This document shows, piece after piece, positions 57,292 to 64,000 of a DNA stretch of 64,000 bases. The position numbers were made by a program, and so were the translations under genes. The notes beneath the pieces were generated by a model. The model did no database searches and was not told the origin of the DNA. It was given only the letters and a program-made list of their open reading frames with translations. Location of the stretch: NCBI GenBank assembly GCA_036169595.1, contig CM069769.1, positions 2,796,501-2,860,500 of the forward strand. Reading direction: 5' to 3'. Positions within the stretch are counted from its first letter, which is position 1. Each line of letters begins with the position of its first letter. This DNA comes from Dictyostelium firmibasis (lineage: Eukaryota; Evosea; Eumycetozoa; Dictyosteliales; Dictyosteliaceae).

Positions 57292-58738
57292 TTATTTTTT
57301 ATAAGTTGAATCGATTGGACCAACTTTAATATTTGAATAGACAACGTATGCATTTGGATATTGTTGTTCAACTTGAGATGGTACACCAGAAGAAGTTGAG
57401 CAAGAACCACGAGCAACACCTGGTTGAGATGAAGGAGCAGTTGTTGGATAGGAGCTATCGAGCCATAACATATTGGCTTGATAATCATCCCAAAGACTGA
57501 GAACAAGAACCATACCACCTTTCAATGCTTCACCCATTTTAGTAAGACCACCATGTTTTTTGAATGAATCTTCATCACCAAATACTTTTTTTTGGTTAGT
57601 ACAAAACTCTTCATTAATTTCATTACCTTCAATACCATCAACTGTTGATTCTGATTGAGAGAGAACTTCACCATTTTGAACATATAATCTCTTGATTGAG
57701 ATTAAATTTCCATCGGCACTACCATCATGAGTAATGAATTGAGTTACTACTGTCATAACAGAGTTGGTATCAATCATTTTTTTTGGTCCAAAGAAACTAG
57801 TGTTACCCATACGGTATGGATTATAATCACAACCATCTGGATCACAAATACCAGCATATCTATTTGATGATGCAGCACCACCACAACTATCACTCTTACA
57901 AACACTTTGACTTGAGGTATCACATGGATGTGGAGTTACAGCAGTTGCCATATTATTTGCTTCCCAAAGATCCATTTCAGCACAACATGATCCAAGATTA
58001 CCATAACCAGTATTTGCATTATTACTTGATGGAACCCAACCATCAACATTTGCCTAATTAACAATTTAAATTTAATATTAATATTTAATTTTTTTTTTTC
58101 TTTTTTTTTTTTTAAGAAAAACTTACAGAACCACTAATAAATTTAAGATCTCTTGGACATTGAGCATCACAATAACCTGTTCCATATTTAGCACCAGCTT
58201 CATTTGTTGGGAAACGAGCTGAACCGCCATCACTATCCATTGATACTAAATAGAGAGCACCATTGAGACCACAATCAAGATTTGAGACATCAACATCAAA
58301 TGTGAATTCTTGACCTAAGACATGGAATAATTCATAATTGGATTCATTTGACATGAGGAATAAACGAGAACCAATGTTTTTACCTTGACTTTGAGTAACG
58401 AAATTCAAACGAACTGAATCATTACTTGTGGTAATACCATAGATACTTTCATAGTTTGCGCCATCCAAGTAACAGTTATCTGAACATGTTGCATCATCTG
58501 GACAAATAGTTGGATTCCAAGTGTTACCAGTGTAACAATTTTGACCTTGAGAAGAGTGTACCCATCTCCAATTTGCATCAATTACAACCTCTCCTTGAAT
58601 AGTTTCACAAGATCCACCTTCCGAACATTTTTGATAGGTCATTGGAGGATGAACTTCCGGAGTTAAAGTACCAATCTTTTGAGAAAAAGAAAGATTCACA
58701 AAAGATAATAATATAAATGATTTTAAAATTCGATACAT
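57292..58738 (-). CDS. cbhA: Cellobiohydrolase, glycoside hydrolase family 7
   Basis: Model complement(join(57292..58053, 58127..58738)), 457 residues; GTAAGT donor, TTAG acceptor, phase 0. The signal peptide is [19 protein letters not shown]. The chain follows GH7 exoglucanases: [51 protein letters not shown], then the catalytic block [11 protein letters not shown] (Glu nucleophile, Asp, Glu acid/base), HPC and [12 protein letters not shown]. Loops near [12 protein letters not shown] are typical of the tunnel-forming cellobiohydrolases. It cuts cellulose chains from their reducing ends. Dictyostelium makes cellulose in stalk and spore walls, so this may loosen its own wall, for example at germination. 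There is no carbohydrate-binding module. Confidence 0.95.
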
Positions 58739-59569
58739 TTTTGATTTTACAATTTTTTTTTTTTTTTTTTTTGTTTATTTGTTTGTTTTACTTGTTAATT
58801 TGTTTGTATTTTTAATTATTTTCTCAATTGAAACTGAAAAAAAATCCTTTTATACTAAGAAAAAATTAAATTTCAGATTTTTTTTTTTTTTTTTATTATA
58901 AAATTAAATTTTAATTAATTTTAATATTAAAATTAAAAAAAAAAATAAATACTGTCAGTTTTTTTAAATATGCATATTTAAAAATATTTATTGATAATGT
59001 TTTGATTGAAATTTTTTTATTTTTATTAATTTCCTATTTTGATTGGTTATTTGGGTTTTTTAATTTTTTTTTTTTTTTTTTTTCAATCATTTTCATATTT
59101 TGAGGTTTTTTTTTTAAAATCGGTTACCAATTTTTTTATTTTTTTTTTTTTTATTTTTTTTTTTTTTTGTGAAAGGTGTCATTGTTGGGGCTATTTTATT
59201 TTAATTTTAATTTTTTATAATTTCTTTTTATAGAATTAATAATATAGTTTTAATAAATTATAATAAATTGTAAAACCTGAAATATAAAAAAAAAAAAAAA
59301 AAAAATAATAAAATAAAAAAAAAAGAAATAATTGTTTTAACTATTTATTTTAATAAATTTTTATAATAATAAAAAAGCTATTGTTTTCCCTTATATGGAA
59401 GGTAGTATAATTTGAAATGAAAAGAATTTAATTTATTAATTTTTTTTATTATTTTTTTTTTTTTTTTTTTTTTTTGTTTTTTTTTTTTTTTTTTCTTTTT
59501 CTAAAAATTAATAGTTATTATTCAATTATAATAATTTGATTTTAAGTTAATTAAAAATATATTTTTTTT
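58739..59569. other. Intergenic region upstream of the cellobiohydrolase gene
   Basis: 831 bp, A/T-rich. TTTTATACTAA near 58848-58858 is TATA-like on the minus strand for the cellobiohydrolase gene, and ATATGCATATTT is at 58968-58979. Nothing else found. Confidence 0.45.
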
Positions 59570-60674
59570 TTAATTTTTAAACAAGGTAACATTTGATGGG
59601 TTTGTTGATTTCCATATATTTGGAATTATGGTGCTTGATTCAGCTCCAAAATTTAATGCCCAAAATCCAAATGTTAATACGTCAGCTGAATTTGAAGAAA
59701 GTGTAATAATTGAAGATAAATCACTTGTAATGAAATATGGATTATAATTATAATTATATGGATTTAAATTAACATCAAAATAAGTGTCATAACAAATTGA
59801 ATTTTCGGCACTAAGGTCGAAACTGCAAGCAGCAGTAGTATCATTAGATTGACCATACATTGCATAAACAATAGTTGAACCACTATCATCGCTATCAGTG
59901 TAAATCATTTGAACGCTATCAGCTTCAAAATCATTACTAAAAGAATAATGTTCAAGAGTTGGGAGTGCTGGATGTAATGATGATGATGAACCACTATCAG
60001 AATTATTTAAATTTAATAATACAAGTTTGCTAGAGTTATTAATATCAATTGATTTATAAAATAAATATAAGGCGTTTGATGGAATATAGGTAGCTTTTGG
60101 TTGATAAGTTGTATCAAAAATATCATTAATACCATGAACAGTGAATTGATCTACATAATCTGATTCATCATTAAAATTCCAATGTAAAATAACCAATTGA
60201 GAATATAAAAATATTGGTAAATAAATATCATCTGAAACATTTGAATAGACATAATTATTATTATTTTCAATGCCTGCAACATTTTTAATTCCTTTACTCT
60301 TTTTAATTTCACCACTCTTTACATCAACAAGTACTAAATAATTTGAATTTGTTGAATCTTCACATAATAATGTAATCTATAATTATTATTATTTTTATTT
60401 TTTTATATAAATATATATTTTTTTATTTGAAATTATTGTTTTTTTTTTCAATACTTACAACATTTAAAACACTGTCAACACTTAAAAAGCTTACAACATT
60501 TAAATCATTTAAATTTAAAGTTGTGTTTGCTAATACTAAATTACCAAATGTATCGACAACGGTTACATATTGTCCTTCAGGGTTGGATGTGACAGAGTAT
60601 AAATAGAAATCTTCACTTGCAAATGCACCAATTATGCATAGTACAAAAAAGATTGATATTATAAAAGATTTCAT
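59570..60674 (-). CDS. Secreted protein of unknown function
   Basis: Model complement(join(59570..60376, 60459..60674)), 340 residues; GTAAGT donor, TATAG acceptor, phase 0. The signal peptide is MKSFIISIFFVLCIIGAFAS. The mature chain is rich in Asp/Asn/Ser/Tyr with repeating short strand-like segments (DFYLYSVTSNPEGQYVTVVD, YLVLVDVKSGEIKKSKGI, IYLPIFLYSQLVILHWNF), which suggests a beta-propeller-like fold. It has many possible N-glycosylation sites. No active-site motif is seen. It shares orientation with the adjacent cellobiohydrolase gene; a functional link is not shown. Confidence 0.85.
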
Positions 60675-61686
60675 TTTTTTATTTATTTTTTTATTTATTT
60701 ATTTATTTATTTTTAAATTTAATATATGTATATGTGATAAATATTTATTATTTTTTTTTTTATTTATATTTATTTTACTTTTTTAAATTGTTGTTAATGA
60801 AATAATTAGTTTATTTTTTTTTTTTATTTATACTCAATAAAAAAAAAAAAATTTGAAGAAAGGATCAAAGTGAGAATGGAATCAATATTTTATAAAAAAA
60901 CGATGGTTCCATTCTAAAAAAAAAAAATTATAGTATATCATTTGGGATATTTTCGTTCCAAATAGGTCGTGGAATCAACGAATAGATATTTTTTTTTTCC
61001 GACCTAAAATAAAAAAAAAAAAAAAAAAAAGTTTAGATTCCATTGAAATATTTTTTGTTTTTTTTTTAAATAGATCATTTTTTTCGAAATAGAATGATGT
61101 GTTAGATTCAGTTTTAAATATATTATTTGAAAATAATATGAATATTTAAAGGTGGGTTTTCAAAAAAATTTGGATATTAATAATATGTGAGGCACAAATC
61201 AAAAAAAAAAAATAAAAAAAAAAAAAAAATGGGAAAATTACATGTAAAAAATTATTACTTCCTTTTATTATTTATTAGTGCACACCTTTGAAAAATATAC
61301 TCGTGAGTAATAATAGTGTATATATAAAAAAATAATATTTTGATCCTAAAACCAAAGAAAAGTTTAACTTGTTTTTTTAAAATAAAAAAAAAAAAAAAGA
61401 AATTTTAACTATAAATGTATTTATTTGTGTAATAATTTTTTATGTTCATAATAATAATTAAAATTTTTTATTCAATCTTTGATTTTTTGAAGAGGTTGCA
61501 CAAAAAAAAAAATCGATGAATTAAATTAATTGAAAAAAAAAAAATTATTTATTCCTTTTTTTCAGAAAAAATTAAGATTTTTTTACTTTTTTTTTTTTTT
61601 AGGTTTTTTTTTTTTTTAATTAATTTTTTTTTTTTATTTTCCAAATACACAAAAAAATAATAATAATATAAAAAAGTTAAAAAAAG
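60675..61686. other. Divergent promoter region with a cluster of inverted repeats
   Basis: 1.0 kb. Between 60870 and 61100 are three perfect short inverted repeats and the shared ACGATGGTT motif (60900-60908), followed by TACTCGTGAGTA (61298-61309). The region serves as promoter for both neighbours. Confidence 0.6.
60873..61098. repeat. Cluster of three hairpin-forming inverted repeats
   Basis: AGAATGGAA (60873-60881) pairs with TTCCATTCT (60907-60915); TAGGTCG (60963-60969) with CGACCTA (61000-61006); ATCATT (61074-61079) with AATGAT (61093-61098). An extra overlapping pair is TTCGTT (60952-60957) with AACGAA (60977-60982). Confidence 0.75.
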
Positions 61687-62116
61687 ATGGGGAAAATAAA
61701 TGGTTCAGCTAGTAGTAGTAGTAGATATTTTGGTGATAGTGATAGTGATGATGATAGATTTTTGGTTTCAAAAGGACCAATCAAACCAGTTCAACAACAA
61801 CAAAATTTTCAAGAACTCTATTGTAACTCTAATACATGGTCAGCCAGTAACTATGGAGGAAAAGTTGTAAACCCATACAAGGTCCAAGAGAAACAATTAC
61901 TTTCTATTACAGAACATCCAAATTCAAAAGAGGTTAAAATTAAACTACCCTTAAAGGATTGGTTAGAATATTTAAAAGAGAACAGTAATAAAGAGTCATC
62001 AATTCCATACTCTATTGAAAGATCATCATACATTGCAAACGTTGAAGACTTTAATGTATCTTTTAAATGTAATTTTGAAATTCATATTTTCCCAGAACCA
62101 AATAGCAGTACTAAAG

Positions 62117-62152
<36 letters not shown>

Positions 62153-64000
62153 GAAATCATTGTGACCAAGTTCAAATACCATTATTACCATCAACAGTTT
62201 GTATAACATCATCATCTATTCAATACTCTGGTAAAAATGATGAAGAATCATGTATTGGTATCTATCAAGATGCTCATAGTTTATTTTGTGACAGAGTTGG
62301 TACCTATATAGTAGAGTTGAATGTTTTGGCAAACTTTTTAACACCAAAAAAGAATGGTGTTGGTATCGCTTTACCAAAGGCAACATTCAATCATTTAGAA
62401 ATTTCTGTACCTAGAAAAGTAAATATAGATGTAGTTGAACCTTTGGTTAGAGATAATATGGATCATTTAAAATATAAACAAGTTGAAGTCGATGGTAAAC
62501 AATACACTCATACCATTAAAACTTGTCCATTCCAACCAACAAATTATTTAAAAATTCAATGGACTGATGCTGAAAATAAGAACGAACAACAACAACAAAA
62601 AATTAATCAAATTGATTTAGGTTCCTCTACTGGTTCAACTGAAAAAGGTAAGGCTACTGCTGCTGCTCAAGCAAGTAAACCAATTGAAGCAACTAAATTA
62701 AATGTTGAACAAAACACACTTTGTTCAATTGGTGAAGGTGTTATTATGATTCTTTCAAATATTATGTATACTGTCGTTAGTGGTAGTGTTTCATCATTCG
62801 ATATCTTGGTTGGTAGTAATATCAAGGTACTTAGTGTTGATGGTTATAATATTAAACGTTGGGATTGTTTATCACCAAATTTAGTAGAAATATCAACACC
62901 TGAACCAAACAAAGATCAATTGATTAAAGTTCAACTAACCTCATCAGTTGAGAGCACCTATCGCATAATGATTTCAGCAGAGATTGAAATGGAATCAACA
63001 TCTGGTACAATTCATTTAACAAAGGGTATTCGTTGCTCTGGTACTGAAATTTCTCGTGAAAAAGGCTACTTGGCAGTTGAATCCACAGCAAACGTAGAAG
63101 TTGAATCATTGTCACGTGATAATTTGACTTTAATCGATAAGAGTGAGTTACCATCTGCTTTGGTTTCAATGTCATCAGGTCCATTGCTTTTATCCTATAA
63201 ATTCCTTGTACCAAAGTATGCATTGTCCTTCAAAGTTATTAAACATCAAGATTTACCAGTTTTAGTTGCATTTTGTCCAAATGCTCATTTCACCGCCACT
63301 TGCAGTTCAGAGGGTGCAATGTTAACTAAATGTGTATTCACAATTCGTAATGAACAACAACAATATATTCGTGTTAAAATTCCTCATCAATTTGAAGTTT
63401 GGAGTACAATTGTCTCTCAAAAGGCAGTTAAGCCAGCCATTGATGATCAAGGTTGCCTAATGATTCCATTGACAAAATCTTCTGGTACATCTTCTGGTGT
63501 TCAAAAAACATTCAAGGTAGAGTTGGTCTATAAACATACTCGTGACTTTGAGTTTTTAAATGTTGGTACTTTTGGTGTTGATTTCCCACAAATCGATATT
63601 CCAATTAGCACACTTTCGATATCACTTTATCTCCCAACCTCTTATAAATATGGTGAATTCACTGGAAATGCTAAAGAGATCCATAGATTTTCAAACAACA
63701 ATACCAGTGATGATTGTGATGAATCCGGTCAAATAGCTAGTGGAGTTCCTCAAATGCAACAAGCATATATGTCAAATGTAATGCCACAACAACAAATGCT
63801 ACAACAACAAATGCCACAACAACAAATGTCTTCAAACTTCGATACAACAAATGAGGATTCAAGTAGTCAAATGATGGGCTTGAAACCAATTAAAGTCAAT
63901 ATCCCAACATCTGGTCAACATTTTAGATTAGAACAACTTTTAGTAATTAGTACTGATATTAAATTACAAGTTCCATACAAAACGAAAAAGTCTTGTTGTT
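61687..64000 (+). CDS. Large unknown protein, 3' end outside the window
   Basis: The frame is open from ATG at 61687 to the right edge, at least 771 residues, with no stop or intron seen. The start MGKINGSASSSSRYFGD sits in an A-rich context. A Ser/Asp-rich head is followed by long beta-rich blocks, for example VGTYIVELNVLANFLTPKK, RWDCLSPNLVEISTPEPN and STYRIMISAEIEMESTSG. These recall repeated immunoglobulin-like or bacterial-type beta modules, but I cannot name a family. A Gln-Met-rich segment (MPQQQMLQQQMPQQQM) lies near residue 700. The last readable residues are KKSCC. No signal peptide is apparent. Confidence 0.75.

Overview
The window looks like nuclear DNA of a dictyostelid amoeba, almost certainly Dictyostelium discoideum or a very close relative. 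Non-coding DNA is close to pure A+T. Genes are short-spaced with tiny AT-rich introns (mostly 70-300 bp, GTAAGT/GTAAAT to TAG). Start codons sit in A-rich contexts and nearly all stops are TAA. Many proteins carry long Asn, Gln or Thr runs encoded by perfect (AAT)n, (CAA)n or (ACA)n arrays. Exons were joined by reading splice sites and reading phase by eye; no alignment or database search was run.

Layout. 0-8.4 kb: the 3' end of an unknown Dictyostelium-type gene, a spliced gene ending in a SUMO-like fold, a small secreted or GPI-type Ser/Thr-rich protein, and a tandem cluster of four tiny HssA/2C/sigN-like genes, each with a 13-nt first coding exon. 8.6-17.3 kb: a peptide:N-glycanase with an added lectin-like C-terminus, a DUF985 cupin, a membrin/Bos1-type Golgi SNARE, an F-box-like unknown and a TPR-repeat protein with a His-rich insert. 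17.9-26.7 kb: CDK8, an Asn/His/Gln-rich RING protein, a LARGE/GT49-type glycosyltransferase and an NSD-like PHD-array protein lacking a SET domain. 26.7-30.7 kb: an unusually long 4-kb gene-free interval. 30.7-44.5 kb: peroxisomal-type citrate synthase, a 1959-residue LRR-GBD/FH3-(talin F0-like repeats)-RasGEF protein, a Melted/VEPH1-like PH protein and eIF4E. 46-53.9 kb: a large single-pass Cys-rich receptor-like protein, a torsin-like AAA+ ATPase and a DENND10/FAM45-like DENN protein. 54-60.7 kb: an MJ1316-like small protein, a three-exon Cys-containing secreted peptide, a 59-residue small ORF, a GH7 cellobiohydrolase and a secreted unknown. 61.7-64 kb: the 5' part of a large unknown protein that runs off the window.

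The genes do not form one pathway. Themes that recur are glycan handling (PNGase, GT49 enzyme, GH7 cellulase), the secretory pathway (SNARE, torsin, DENN), small-GTPase signalling (RasGEF) and transcription or chromatin (CDK8, PHD). No transposon, retroelement, tRNA, rRNA or CRISPR array was recognised. The best candidates for something under-described are domain fusions (UBL-transglutaminase-lectin PNGase; LRR-formin-talin-RasGEF), the secreted Cys peptide gene, hairpin-forming intergenic sequences near 56.1 kb and 60.9 kb, relatively GC-rich islands inside the 4-kb gap, a 9-mer shared by four intergenic regions, and (AAT)n arrays that expand in introns as well as exons.
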